A DNA stretch of 54,523 bases from Pantoea sp. 18069 (GTDB lineage: Bacteria > Pseudomonadota > Gammaproteobacteria > Burkholderiales > Burkholderiaceae_C): NCBI RefSeq assembly GCF_902706035.1, contig NZ_CACSJA010000035.1, forward strand, positions 1 to 54,523. Direction: 5' to 3'. The stretch's first letter is position 1. The number at the start of each line of letters is the position of its first letter. This document shows positions 8,363-18,451 of this stretch, one piece after another. The notes below the pieces were generated by a model, which was not told the DNA's origin, did not search any database, and saw only the letters and a list, made by a program, of their open reading frames with translations. The position numbers were made by a program, and so were the translations under genes.

Positions 8363-9154
8363 ATGCTCGCACGCCTGCGCTCCGATATCCAGTGCATTCT
8401 CGACCGTGATCCTGCGGCACGCAGCACCTGGGAAGTGGTGACCTGTTACCCCGGCCTGCATGCCATCTGGCTGCAGCGGCCCGCGCATTGGTGCTGGAAC
8501 CATGGCCTGCGCTGGCTCGGGCGTTTCATTTCCCACCTGGGCCGCTGGCTCACGGGCATAGAGATCCATCCCGGCGCGGTGATAGGCGAGCGCGTGTTCA
8601 TCGACCACGGCATGGGCGTGGTGATAGGCGAAACCGCCGTCGTCGGCGACGGCTGCACCATCTACCACGGCGTGACGCTGGGCGGCACCTCGCTGTACAA
8701 GGGCGTCAAGCGCCACCCTACGCTGGGCCGCGATGTCGTTGTGAGCGCCGGTGCCAAGGTGCTTGGCGGCTTCGAGGTCGGCGATGGCGCGAAGATCGGC
8801 AGCAACGCCGTGGTCATCAAGCCCGTGCCGGCGGGCGCGACGGCCGTGGGCATTCCCGCGCGCATCCTGCCGTCCAAGGCCGGCCAGAGCGCCGACGTCG
8901 TCGACCACGATGCGCCCGCGGCCGCGCCGCGCGCCTTCACGGCCTATGGCGTGACCCAGGAAGACGACCCGATCTCGCAGGCCATGCGCGGCCTGAGCGA
9001 AGGCGCTGCGGGCCACGAGCAGCAGATTGCGCTGCTGTGGCAGGCAATCGAGAAGCTCTCGGCCCAGACCAAGACCGACGACTGCGTGCCCTGCGAATCC
9101 GAGCGGCCGCAGAAGTTCGAGAAGGACAAGATCGACCAGTTGATGGGCAAGTAG
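8363..9154 (+). CDS. cysE: Serine O-acetyltransferase
   Basis: Makes O-acetyl-L-serine from serine and acetyl-CoA, the first step of cysteine synthesis. The 263-residue protein has a short N-terminal helical part (LRSDIQCILDRDPAARSTWE) and a left-handed beta-helix built of hexapeptide repeats. The active-site region reads GVVIGETAVVGDGCTIYHG followed by VTLGGTS and KRHPTLG. A ~85-residue tail after the acyltransferase core (from about PSKAGQ) is variable and charged. It belongs to the N-terminally shorter CysE class. Probably co-transcribed with trmJ. Confidence 0.95.
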   Translation: MLARLRSDIQCILDRDPAARSTWEVVTCYPGLHAIWLQRPAHWCWNHGLRWLGRFISHLGRWLTGIEIHPGAVIGERVFIDHGMGVVIGETAVVGDGCTIYHGVTLGGTSLYKGVKRHPTLGRDVVVSAGAKVLGGFEVGDGAKIGSNAVVIKPVPAGATAVGIPARILPSKAGQSADVVDHDAPAAAPRAFTAYGVTQEDDPISQAMRGLSEGAAGHEQQIALLWQAIEKLSAQTKTDDCVPCESERPQKFEKDKIDQLMGK

Positions 9155-9231
9155 GGCGGGGCCGCACAGGGGGGTTCGCAGCGTTCGTATCAGCAACAGC
9201 CCACGCAACTGGCGCGGCCCAACTCAGGGGC

Positions 9232-9317
9232 CGCGAGGAAGGGCCGTCCCGCACCGAGGCTGCCGTCCCCCTCCACCGAAGGTTGAGAGGGGGAAGCGGC
9301 GTGAGCCGCTCAGGGGG
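9232..9317 (+). repeat. Intergenic repeat, copy A
   Basis: One of three copies of a ~90-bp element (others at 13925-14023 and, inverted, 23401-23482). It starts GCGAGGAAGGGCCG, then has a hairpin CCCCCTC/GAGGGGG around CACCGAAGG, then a terminal hairpin AGCGGC-GTGA-GCCGCT. It lies between the convergent cysE and carbonic anhydrase genes, and its right end supplies the TGA of the carbonic anhydrase gene. Confidence 0.9.
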
Positions 9318-10023
9318 TGAGTAATTCCACCTTTCCGCTGTCCAGGTCGTAACGCGCTGCCACCACGCGCACCTTGCCCTGGGCAACGCCCTGGCCTATG
9401 GATTCGCTGCGCGTGGCGATGGCCTGCGCCGTGCGGCGCGCGTTTTCGCGCACCGCATTGTCGAGAAAATCGCCGGGCTGATCGAGCACGGCGCGCGCCG
9501 CGGGCACGATGGCTTCGACCAGCGGGGCGATGAAGCCGGGAAAGCGGGCGTTGTCCCGCACCGCCGCGCAGGCCGCGGCCACCGCGCCGCAGCGCTCGTG
9601 GCCCAGCACCACGATCAGCGACACGCCCAGCATGCTGCAGCCGTATTCGAGCGTGCCCAGCGTGGCGCTGTCGGGCAGATGGCCCGCATTGCGCGCGACG
9701 AACAGCTGGCCCAGGCCCAGGCCGCCGAACAGCAGCTCGGGCGGCACGCGGCTGTCGGCGCAGGAAACGATGGACGCCCACGGCGCCTGGTGCGTCGCGA
9801 GTTGCGCGCGCTGCTTACCCAACCGCGCCGCGCACAGCTGCGGTGCCTGGACGAAGGCCGCATTGCCGGCCTGCAGCCGGGCCAGCGCGTCGTCGGGGCT
9901 GACGGAGGGCGCGGGTGGCAGCCCTGCTGCGCGACTGCCGGCCGCGGCGCTGCACAGGCCCGCTGCGGCCAGCGTCAGAAAAGCGCGCCGGCTGCCGGCA
10001 CGCGCATCGCAGATTTCACACAT
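9310..10023 (-). CDS. Exported beta-class carbonic anhydrase
   Basis: Zinc enzyme interconverting CO2 and bicarbonate. Zinc and active-site residues are visible: C88, D90 and R92 in CADSR, and H142/C145 in GHERCGA. The N-terminus has a twin-arginine-like signal (SRRAFLTLAAAGLCSAAAG), so it probably folds in the cytoplasm and is exported to the periplasm. Cys2 and Cys5 (MCEICDAR) precede the signal and are unusual. Start supported by AGAGGAAC upstream. The last two codons and stop (Thr-Pro-stop) lie at the edge of intergenic repeat A. Confidence 0.92.
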   Translation of the reverse strand: MCEICDARAGSRRAFLTLAAAGLCSAAAGSRAAGLPPAPSVSPDDALARLQAGNAAFVQAPQLCAARLGKQRAQLATHQAPWASIVSCADSRVPPELLFGGLGLGQLFVARNAGHLPDSATLGTLEYGCSMLGVSLIVVLGHERCGAVAAACAAVRDNARFPGFIAPLVEAIVPAARAVLDQPGDFLDNAVRENARRTAQAIATRSESIGQGVAQGKVRVVAARYDLDSGKVELLTP

Positions 10024-10121
10024 GATGTTCCTCTAAAGGAAGGTTAGTGGAAGCCGGCCGCCATTGTGTTCCGTCTGCGGCGGCTAGACTCGTGCGCATA
10101 TCGTCTGGAGGACCCCATGCC

Positions 10122-10781
10122 ATGAATGTGAAAGATGCCCTGCATGCGCGCCGCTCGGTGCGCGCTTTCCTGCCCCGCGTGCCCGAGGCCGCGGTGGTGC
10201 GCTCCATGCTGCACTCGGCCGCGCGCGCCGCGTCGGGCGGCAACCTGCAGCCCTGGCGTGTGACCGCGCTGACCGGTGCGCCATTGCACAAACTGCTGGC
10301 AGCCGTGGCCCAGGCAGAGCCCCGGGACGGCCCCACGGGCACATCCTATCCTCCCAGCCTCTGGGAGCCGTATCGCAGCCGCCGTTTCGAAAACGGTGAA
10401 GACCTGTACCGCACGCTGGACATAGCCCGCGAAGACAAGCCCGCAAGGTTGAACCAGCTGGCCCGCAATGCGCAGTTCTTCGGCGCGCCTGTGGGCATCT
10501 TTGTGAGCGTGGACGCGCGCATGGGGCTGGCGCAATGGGCCGACCTGGGTATCTATCTGCAATCGCTGATGCTGCTGGCCGTGGAGCAGGGGCTGGCGAC
10601 CTGCGCCCAGGGATTCTGGCGCCGCTTTGGCGATACCGTGGCCACGCAGCTGGCGCTGCCCGAAGGCTATGAGGTGGCTTTCGGCATCGCGCTCGGTTGG
10701 GAAGACGTGAATGCGCCCATCAACCGCCTGCGCGCGACCCGCGCCGACCCTGGCGAATGGCTGGACCTGCAGGGCTTTTGA
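10122..10781 (+). CDS. Nitroreductase family protein
   Basis: FMN-dependent NAD(P)H oxidoreductase of the nitroreductase superfamily, 219 residues. The start at 10122 follows TCTGGAGGAC. FMN-binding elements are recognisable: ARRSVRAFLP near the N-terminus, ASGGNLQPWR, and the C-terminal ALGWEDVNAPINRLR, which resembles the usual GxPxxxxxxNxxR region. Physiological substrate unknown; could be a nitroarene, quinone or enone reductase. Monocistronic and divergent from the carbonic anhydrase gene with ~100 bp between. Confidence 0.9.
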   Translation: MNVKDALHARRSVRAFLPRVPEAAVVRSMLHSAARAASGGNLQPWRVTALTGAPLHKLLAAVAQAEPRDGPTGTSYPPSLWEPYRSRRFENGEDLYRTLDIAREDKPARLNQLARNAQFFGAPVGIFVSVDARMGLAQWADLGIYLQSLMLLAVEQGLATCAQGFWRRFGDTVATQLALPEGYEVAFGIALGWEDVNAPINRLRATRADPGEWLDLQGF

Positions 10782-10883
10782 GGCATCCAGGCTTTGCCTG
10801 CGCTGCGCAGGGCCGCGATTTCAACGCAGCCCTGGCCTGCCGTGGCGCGGTCGGGCATGGACAAGACCTTGCTCTGGCCACTG

Positions 10884-11426
10884 TCAATCCAGAACGCGCA
10901 TGTACATTTGCATTCGCAGTTCTTCCTTCAGGCGCTTGATCTCGGCGGTCAATTCTTCAATATCCCTGCTGCTTTTGTATGTCTTGCGTGATTCTTCACG
11001 CAGCAATTCATTCTTCGTGGAAATCTGCGATTGCAGCTCGCTGATTTTTTTCTGGAATTTGTATTTCTGATAGGCTGGCGTATATCCCGAAAGAAAATCG
11101 CTCTCGGTGTTTGGTGGGCAAAATCCGCGGTGATATGTGCCGCCATTTTGTCCATGGTAGCGGCCTGACGAAGCGGTGCAGAAACCGATGAGGCCTGCTT
11201 GCATGCCGCGATCATAGGATGATTTGTCCGCGCCCAGACCATGCTTTCTGCAGGCTTTTTCGCGTGAGGAGAATACATATTCTCCGTTCAAGGCGTCCAT
11301 TTTTCCCAGCTCGTGCCAATTGGCATTCATGCAATCCGATTTGTCCATCACGGCGCAGCCGGACATTCCAAGAAATATGAAAAGAAAACTGATCCGTAGA
11401 AAAATGGATCTTGATTTCTTGTGCAT
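10884..11426 (-). CDS. DUF2799-type lipoprotein
   Basis: Predicted 180-residue outer-membrane or periplasmic lipoprotein. The signal peptide (SIFLRISFLFIFLG) ends in a lipobox with Cys24 (GMSGC). DUF2799 features follow: CMNANWHELGKMDALNG and YDRGMQAGLIGFCT. Residues ~125-175 are heptad-like and predicted coiled coil (KISELQSQISTKNELLREE). AAAGGAA precedes the ATG. Base composition is clearly more AT-rich than its neighbours, with A/T-ending codons, which suggests recent acquisition. Function unknown. Confidence 0.85.
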   Translation of the reverse strand: MHKKSRSIFLRISFLFIFLGMSGCAVMDKSDCMNANWHELGKMDALNGEYVFSSREKACRKHGLGADKSSYDRGMQAGLIGFCTASSGRYHGQNGGTYHRGFCPPNTESDFLSGYTPAYQKYKFQKKISELQSQISTKNELLREESRKTYKSSRDIEELTAEIKRLKEELRMQMYMRVLD

Positions 11427-11623
11427 TGCGGTTTCCTTTTTTCAGGTCATTCGTTGTCCATCCTGCGCATCCAGGCGGCGATGGATAGCGCGCGGCGATG
11501 GCCTCCAGGTCATTCTTGGTCACAGAAAGCCTGGCAGCGTTCCCTGCGCACGGCCGCGCCTGCTGTTGACCATTCGGCGCAACAAACAGCACCGGGGCTT
11601 CCCACACCGCTATACTCGTGCCA
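11427..11623. other. Intergenic region between DUF2799 lipoprotein gene and thiC riboswitch
   Basis: No credible coding sequence. It contains the divergent promoters of the lipoprotein gene (minus strand) and of the thiC transcript (plus strand). A -10-like TATACT lies at 11611-11616, a few bases before the riboswitch. No matching -35 element at proper spacing is obvious. Confidence 0.45.
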
Positions 11624-11728
11624 GCTCCGGGGTGTGCGTATGCGCTGAGATGCCAGACGGTCTGTGTGAACAGGCCGGCTGGCGAACCCGACGAACTTGA
11701 TCCGGTTCATACCGGCGGAAGAAGAGCG
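11624..11728 (+). promoter_or_regulatory. TPP riboswitch (THI element)
   Basis: Thiamin-pyrophosphate aptamer: GGGGTGTGCG, the conserved GCTGAGATG, AACCCG, and GAACTTGATCCGGTT-CATACCGGCGGAAGAAG, in the canonical order. It controls thiC 250 nt downstream, repressing when TPP is abundant. The variable P3 arm is the region CCAGACGGTCTGTGTGAACA. The long segment before the thiC start should hold the expression platform. Confidence 0.96.
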
Positions 11729-11978
11729 AGACCCTGAAGCGGGGTGGGGGAGGCAGGTCGGAGTGTCACGGGCGGCGTCATGCGCGCCGCAGGCACCAGC
11801 CCAGGCTTTTCATCCACCCGCGCCACCCATGGCTGCTCGTGCACCTGGGTGCGCGTGCGGGGCAAGTCCCCGGCCGGCGGTGGTCCGTCCAAAGCCCTTG
11901 CGGCGCGTGGGCGGGCAAAAGGTCCGGCCCGGCATTCCTCGGAGCGTTGTTGATCCAACCACCACCGAGGAGACTGCG

Positions 11979-13883
<1,905 letters not shown>

Positions 13884-13924
13884 GGGCACAGCCCCGAAAC
13901 TAGGCGAGGCCCAGCGTCGGGGCA

Positions 13925-14023
13925 GCGAGGAAGGGCCGCCCCGCACCGAGGCTGCCGTCCCTGGCCGGGCGCCCCCCTCCACCGAAGGATGAGAGGGGGA
14001 AGCGACGTAGTCGCTCAAGGGGT
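13925..14023 (+). repeat. Intergenic repeat, copy B
   Basis: Same element as copies A and C, with a ~10-bp insertion (TGGCCGGGCG) before the first hairpin. The terminal hairpin is AGCGAC-GTA-GTCGCT. It lies between the convergent thiC and chemoreceptor genes; the chemoreceptor stop is 8 nt beyond its end. Confidence 0.9.
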
Positions 14024-14030
14024 GGTTAGT

Positions 14031-15668
14031 TCAGGCTGGCAAGGCGAATCGCGTGGCAATGCGCGACAAGGCGCCGGCCTGCTCCTGCAGGCTCAGCGCC
14101 GCGGCCGCCGATTCCTGCACCAGCGCGGAATTGTGCTGGGCATGGTCGCTGAGCGCATGCACGGCGGCGTGCAGCGCGGCGATGTCCTGCTGCTGGCCAT
14201 GGGCCTGGCTGGTGATGTCGGCCATGCTCAGCGTTGCCTGTTCTATGGCCTTGAGCATCTGCGCGGTGCGCGTGCGCGCTTCGGTCGCCAGGCGGCTGCT
14301 TTCGCCGACCTGCGCGCCCGAGGCCTGGACCAGTTGCTTGATTTCCTTGGCCGCGGCCGCGCTGCGGTTGGCCAGCGCACGCACTTCGGCCGCGACCACG
14401 CTGAAGCCGCGGCCGTGTTCGCCCGCGCGCGCGGCTTCCACGGCGGCGTTGAGCGCCAGCAGGTTGGTCTGGAAGGCCAGCGCGTCGATCACGCCGGTGA
14501 TGTCGGCAATGCGCTGCGCGCTGCCGGCCATGTGGTGGATGGTGCCGGCCAGCGCCTCGATGGAGGCACCGCTGGCCTGGGCGCTGACGCTGGCCTGCTG
14601 CGCCACCTGCTGGCCGCGGTCGGCGGCCTTGGTGGCCCGCGTCGTGGTTTCCGAGAGCATCGCGAGATGCTCGCTCGCGGCCTGCAATTGCAGCGCGCCG
14701 TGTTCGGTGCGCTGCGACAGGTCGTGGTTGCCGCGTGCGATGTCCTGCGAGGCGTGGGCCACATGGCGCGTCGCGCCCTGGAGTTGGCCGACGAGATCGC
14801 GCAGGCTGGTCTGCATGCGCGCCATCGCGCCCAGCATCTGGCCGGCTTCGTCGTGTCCGCGGCTTGCGAGGTCGGTGCGCAGGTCGAGCGCGGCCACGCG
14901 CTGGGCGGCGCTGTGCGCCAGCGCCAGCGGCTGCACGATCCAGCGGCGCAGCGCCCAGCCCAGCCACAGGCCCAGCAGCACGGATGTCGCGCACAGCGCG
15001 AGCAGCACGCGGCGCGCCGTGGCGGCGCTCTCGCCCGCTTCGCGCGCAGCGTCGTCCATGGCCTGGCGCTGGTAGCTCGACAGCGCCTGCAACTGTTGCG
15101 TGAGCGCCTGCGCGGCGGGCAGGAACTGCAGGTCCACGGTCTCGCGTATGCGCTGCGTCAGGCCGCTGTCGCGCGCCGTGACCAGCGCCGCGCTCGCGGC
15201 GAGAAAACCGGCATGGCGTTGGTCCAGCCCTTGCCACAGTGCCTGTTCGGCCGTGCCGTGCATGCTCTGGTTCACGGTCTGGCGCAGCGTGGCATAGGCG
15301 GCTTCGTCGCTCGCCACTTCGGCGCCCAGCACGTCGCCGACTTCGGGCTCGGAACTCAGCGCCATGGCCTTGAGGCGTTCGATATTGCGCGACTGCAGCC
15401 AGAACGCGTCGGCGACCTGGCGCTCGGCCGCGCTGCGTTCGGCCATCACGCGGTGCAGCGCATCCTGGCTGCGATCCAGCGCCCACAGGCCTACGCCGGC
15501 CGAGCCCCAGCCCAGTGCCAGGGCCAGCGCAAAAATCATCTGCAGCCGGGCACCGAGCGAGCGCCGCCAGGCGATGCGCGTGCGCGCCGGGGGTGTCGAA
15601 TCAGCAGGGGGGGCGGCCGGAGCCAGCAGGGCCTGGGCCGGCAGTCGAAGAGCGAGGGAGGAGGGCAT
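14031..15668 (-). CDS. Methyl-accepting chemotaxis protein
   Basis: Transmembrane chemoreceptor, 545 residues. First membrane helix about residues 43-63 (LQMIFALALALGWGSAGVGL), a periplasmic helical-bundle sensor of ~150 residues, second helix (RRVLLALCATSVLLGLWLGW), a HAMP domain, then the signalling coiled coil. The hairpin tip is well conserved: DALAFQTNLLALNAAVEAAR followed by GEHGRGFSVVAAEVRALA. There is no C-terminal CheR-binding pentapeptide (ends RFALPA). No che genes are nearby, so it is an orphan receptor. Ligand unknown. Confidence 0.93.
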   Translation of the reverse strand: MPSSLALRLPAQALLAPAAPPADSTPPARTRIAWRRSLGARLQMIFALALALGWGSAGVGLWALDRSQDALHRVMAERSAAERQVADAFWLQSRNIERLKAMALSSEPEVGDVLGAEVASDEAAYATLRQTVNQSMHGTAEQALWQGLDQRHAGFLAASAALVTARDSGLTQRIRETVDLQFLPAAQALTQQLQALSSYQRQAMDDAAREAGESAATARRVLLALCATSVLLGLWLGWALRRWIVQPLALAHSAAQRVAALDLRTDLASRGHDEAGQMLGAMARMQTSLRDLVGQLQGATRHVAHASQDIARGNHDLSQRTEHGALQLQAASEHLAMLSETTTRATKAADRGQQVAQQASVSAQASGASIEALAGTIHHMAGSAQRIADITGVIDALAFQTNLLALNAAVEAARAGEHGRGFSVVAAEVRALANRSAAAAKEIKQLVQASGAQVGESSRLATEARTRTAQMLKAIEQATLSMADITSQAHGQQQDIAALHAAVHALSDHAQHNSALVQESAAAALSLQEQAGALSRIATRFALPA

Positions 15669-15730
15669 GGGCGGGCTGTGAAGAGAGCAGGCCCGGCGCG
15701 CCTGGGGGCGACCTCGGTGTCCGGGCGGAT

Positions 15731-15769
15731 TGTCACATCCTAGTTACACCATGTGTCACCTATGTGACA
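15731..15769. promoter_or_regulatory. Operator-like dyad upstream of the chemoreceptor gene
   Basis: TGTCAC-CTAT-GTGACA (15754-15769) is a perfect 6-4-6 inverted repeat. A further TGTCAC half-site lies at 15731-15736, 23 bp (about two helical turns) away. It lies 60-100 bp before the chemoreceptor start, downstream of the MFS gene on the same strand. The regulator is unknown. Confidence 0.45.
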
Positions 15770-15815
15770 TTCCCTGTCGCTTTATGACGGACTGTGCAGC
15801 GGGCCCGCCCCTGCG

Positions 15816-16994
15816 TCATCCGCGGTGTTCTCTTGCAAAAAAGGCCCAAAGCGTCATTCCGCTGACGACCAGCGCCGCATGCCCCAGCGCCAGCCACAGC
15901 GCGCTGTGGAACAGCAGTGGCACCAGCGCGGAAGTGATGAGCGCGAACAGCATCATCTGCACAAAGCCCTGCAGTGATGACGCCAGGCCGCGCATCTGCG
16001 GAAAGAAACCCACGGCCTGCAGCACGACCAGCGGGCTGATCAGCGACCACGACAGCGTGTACAGCGCAATCGGCAGCACCGCCCAGGGAAGGCTGGCCGT
16101 GAAGAGCGCGTTGTAGCTTACGTTGACGACGCAGGCCAGTGCCATCAGCGCAAAGCCGATCTGCTTTTGGCGGCGCGGCGACGAACGCGACGCCAGGATG
16201 GTGCTGATGACCGAGCCCAGCATGCCGCCGCCCACCAGCGGAATGAACAGCCAGCCAAAGCCGGTCTCGTCCTGGCCCAGCAGCGTGATGACGAACTCCG
16301 CGGCCGAGGCGATGTAGACCGCCATGCCCGCGCCCATCAGGCCTATGGCCAGCAGCATGCGGCGAAACGGCTTGTGGCGGATGGCGATCAGGTAATTGTG
16401 CGCAATCGGCCGCCAGGCCAGCGGCGTGCGCTTTTCCTGTGCCAGCGTTTCGGGCAGACCGCGCCAGGCCGTGGCCAGCAGCAGCAGCGAAAACAGCGCG
16501 AGGAAACCGAATGAAGCGCGCCAGCCGCCATGCAGCTGCAGCCAGCCGCCCAGGATGGGCGCGAGCGCCGGCGCCAGGCCGAAGACCACCATGATCATGG
16601 CCATCATGCGCTGGGCCTGCGCGCCGTGGTAGCGGTCCTGCACCATCGCGCGCGATACCACCATGCCCGCGCCGGCCATCACGCCCTGGGCGGCGCGCAG
16701 CGCGATCAGCGTCTCTATGCTCGGCGACAGCGCGGCGAGCAGCGACACCAGGCCAAAGCCGGTCACGGTGAACAGCATCACGCGGCGCCGGCCTATCGCA
16801 TCCGACAGCGTGCCGTAGACCAGCATCATCAGCGCCAGGCCCAGCACATAGACGCTCAGCGTCTGCTGCACCACTGCGGCGTCGACCGAGAATTCCTGGG
16901 CGATGGCGTGGAACGAGGGCAGGTAGGTGTCTATCCCCAGCGGGCCTAGCATGGTGAACAGGGCCAGCAGCAGGGTCAGTTTCAGATGTTGCAT
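15816..16994 (-). CDS. Bcr/CflA-family MFS drug exporter
   Basis: Inner-membrane proton-coupled multidrug exporter with twelve predicted transmembrane helices, 392 residues from the ATG at 16994 (MQHLKLTLLLAL). DHA1/Bcr-CflA signatures: GPLGIDTYLPSFHAIAQEF in helix 1, the loop 2-3 motif GTLSDAIGRRRVML, ALRAAQGVMAGAGMVVSRAM, and the PALAPILGGWL motif in helix 5. Substrates cannot be told from sequence. Same strand as the chemoreceptor but separated by ~150 bp holding an operator-like dyad. Confidence 0.92.
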   Translation of the reverse strand: MQHLKLTLLLALFTMLGPLGIDTYLPSFHAIAQEFSVDAAVVQQTLSVYVLGLALMMLVYGTLSDAIGRRRVMLFTVTGFGLVSLLAALSPSIETLIALRAAQGVMAGAGMVVSRAMVQDRYHGAQAQRMMAMIMVVFGLAPALAPILGGWLQLHGGWRASFGFLALFSLLLLATAWRGLPETLAQEKRTPLAWRPIAHNYLIAIRHKPFRRMLLAIGLMGAGMAVYIASAAEFVITLLGQDETGFGWLFIPLVGGGMLGSVISTILASRSSPRRQKQIGFALMALACVVNVSYNALFTASLPWAVLPIALYTLSWSLISPLVVLQAVGFFPQMRGLASSLQGFVQMMLFALITSALVPLLFHSALWLALGHAALVVSGMTLWAFFAREHRG

Positions 16995-17090
16995 AAGCGG
17001 AAAACGGCAGCGGCCAGGGTGAACCTGGCCGGCCTGAAAATGGAAAAGGCGCCCCATGGGGGCGCGGCCCGTGCGCGGGCCGTGAAGCGC

Positions 17091-17699
17091 TCAGCCCGCA
17101 GCAGGGGGGCGCTGCGCACTCTTGGGGCGAAAGGCATTGCAGACTTCGCTGCGGGTCTCGAGGTAGGGGCCGCCGAGCAGATCGATGCAGTAGGGCACGG
17201 CCGCGAAGATGCCGGGCACGAGGCTCTTGCCGTCGGCGTCCTTGAGGCCTTCTAGCGTCTGGGCGATGGCCTTGGGCTGGCCCGGCAGGTTGATGACCAG
17301 GCTCTGGCCGCGGACCACCGCCACCTGGCGCGACAGAATGGCCGTGGGCACGAAGCGCAGGCTGATCTGGCGCATCTGCTCGCCAAAGCCCGGCATTTCC
17401 CTGTCGGCGATGGCCAGCGTGGCTTCGGGCGTCACATCGCGCAGCGCCGGGCCCGTGCCGCCCGTGGTCAGCACCAGGCAGCAGCCGGCGTCGACCAGCT
17501 CGACCAGCGCCTGGCTGATCACCTCCTGCTCATCGGGAATCAGCCGCGACTCCCATGTCACCGGGTTGCGCAGCGCGCGGCCCAGCCAGTCCTGCAGCGC
17601 CGGCAGGCCCTGGTCGACGTAGACACCGCTGCTCGCGCGGTCGCTGACCGACACGATGCCTATGCGCACGGGGTCGCAGGGCGCAGCGTTCTCAGTCAT
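17091..17699 (-). CDS. mog: Molybdopterin adenylyltransferase (MogA-like)
   Basis: Adenylylates molybdopterin before molybdenum insertion. 202 residues from the ATG at 17699, with the MoCF-binding signatures VRIGIVSVSDRASSGVYVDQG, LVLTTGGTGPALRDVTPEA, and INLPGQPKAIAQTLEGL. The ATG lies inside the end of darP (8-bp overlap, ATGACTGA), so translation is probably coupled. The open frame upstream of 17699 overlaps darP and is a shadow. Confidence 0.93.
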   Translation of the reverse strand: MTENAAPCDPVRIGIVSVSDRASSGVYVDQGLPALQDWLGRALRNPVTWESRLIPDEQEVISQALVELVDAGCCLVLTTGGTGPALRDVTPEATLAIADREMPGFGEQMRQISLRFVPTAILSRQVAVVRGQSLVINLPGQPKAIAQTLEGLKDADGKSLVPGIFAAVPYCIDLLGGPYLETRSEVCNAFRPKSAQRPPAAG

Positions 17700-18387
17700 C
17701 GCTGTCGTCGTCGGCCGTGGGCGCCGCAGGGGGTTGGGCGCCACGAAAGCCATTGCTGCCGGAAAGCTGCTCGCGCAGCAGGGCAAACAGCTCGCGGTAG
17801 GCGCGGCTGACCTTGCGCGGAGCGCTGGGCGCGCCGTCTTCGGCGGCTTCGGCCGTTGCCGGGGTGCCGGCGGGAATGTCCTTGCGGGCCTGGCGGATCA
17901 GCGCGCGGATCTGCTGCGAATCGGTCGCGGGGAAGCTGTCCAGCCATTCGGCCAGCGCGCCGTCATCGGCCATCAGGCGCTCGCGCCATTGCTCGGCCTG
18001 CAGCACCGTGAGCTTTTCGGTCGGCGAGCCGCTGCGCTGCTCTTCCATCGCCGCGTGAATGGCCGCGACCAGGGGTTCCTCGAGCTTGCGCATGATCTTG
18101 CCGATGTATTGCATCTGGCGGCGCTTGCCTTCGAAGTTGGTGATGCGGCGCGCTTCGGCGAGCGCGTCGAGCAGCTTGTCGGACAGCTGCAGGCGCGCGA
18201 GCAGGTCGCTGCGCAGGTCCAGCAGGTCTTCACCGAGTTTTTGCAGCGCATCGCTTTCGCGCTTCATATCGGTGCGGCTGGAATCCCAGGTTCCTTTGAG
18301 TTCGGCCTTGAGTTCGAGGTCGAGTTCGCTGCCTTCGGCAACGAACTGGCCTTTCACAAAATAGCCTTTTTTTGGTTTGCGTGACAT
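17692..18387 (-). CDS. darP: Ribosome-associated protein DarP (YjgA, DUF615)
   Basis: DarP/YjgA acts in late maturation of the 50S ribosomal subunit. 231 residues from the ATG at 18387 (MSRKPKKGYFVKG). Highly charged and helical, with the family stretches SDALQKLGEDLLDL, ITNFEGKRRQMQYIGKIMRK and AYRELFALLREQL. The C-terminal ~25 residues are Ala/Pro/Asp-rich. Divergent from pmbA across 64 bp, a common proteobacterial pairing. Overlaps mog downstream. Confidence 0.93.
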   Translation of the reverse strand: MSRKPKKGYFVKGQFVAEGSELDLELKAELKGTWDSSRTDMKRESDALQKLGEDLLDLRSDLLARLQLSDKLLDALAEARRITNFEGKRRQMQYIGKIMRKLEEPLVAAIHAAMEEQRSGSPTEKLTVLQAEQWRERLMADDGALAEWLDSFPATDSQQIRALIRQARKDIPAGTPATAEAAEDGAPSAPRKVSRAYRELFALLREQLSGSNGFRGAQPPAAPTADDDSDD

Positions 18388-18451
18388 GGTAGGGGGCAAT
18401 AGGGAGGGCAATGCAGGGCGCATCGCAGTGGCAAGTATCATAGCTGTCGCT

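Noticed and set aside
11212..11607. Possible small gene upstream of the DUF2799 lipoprotein (minus strand)
   Set aside because: No family features, no ribosome-binding site, and it overlaps the lipoprotein start out of frame.
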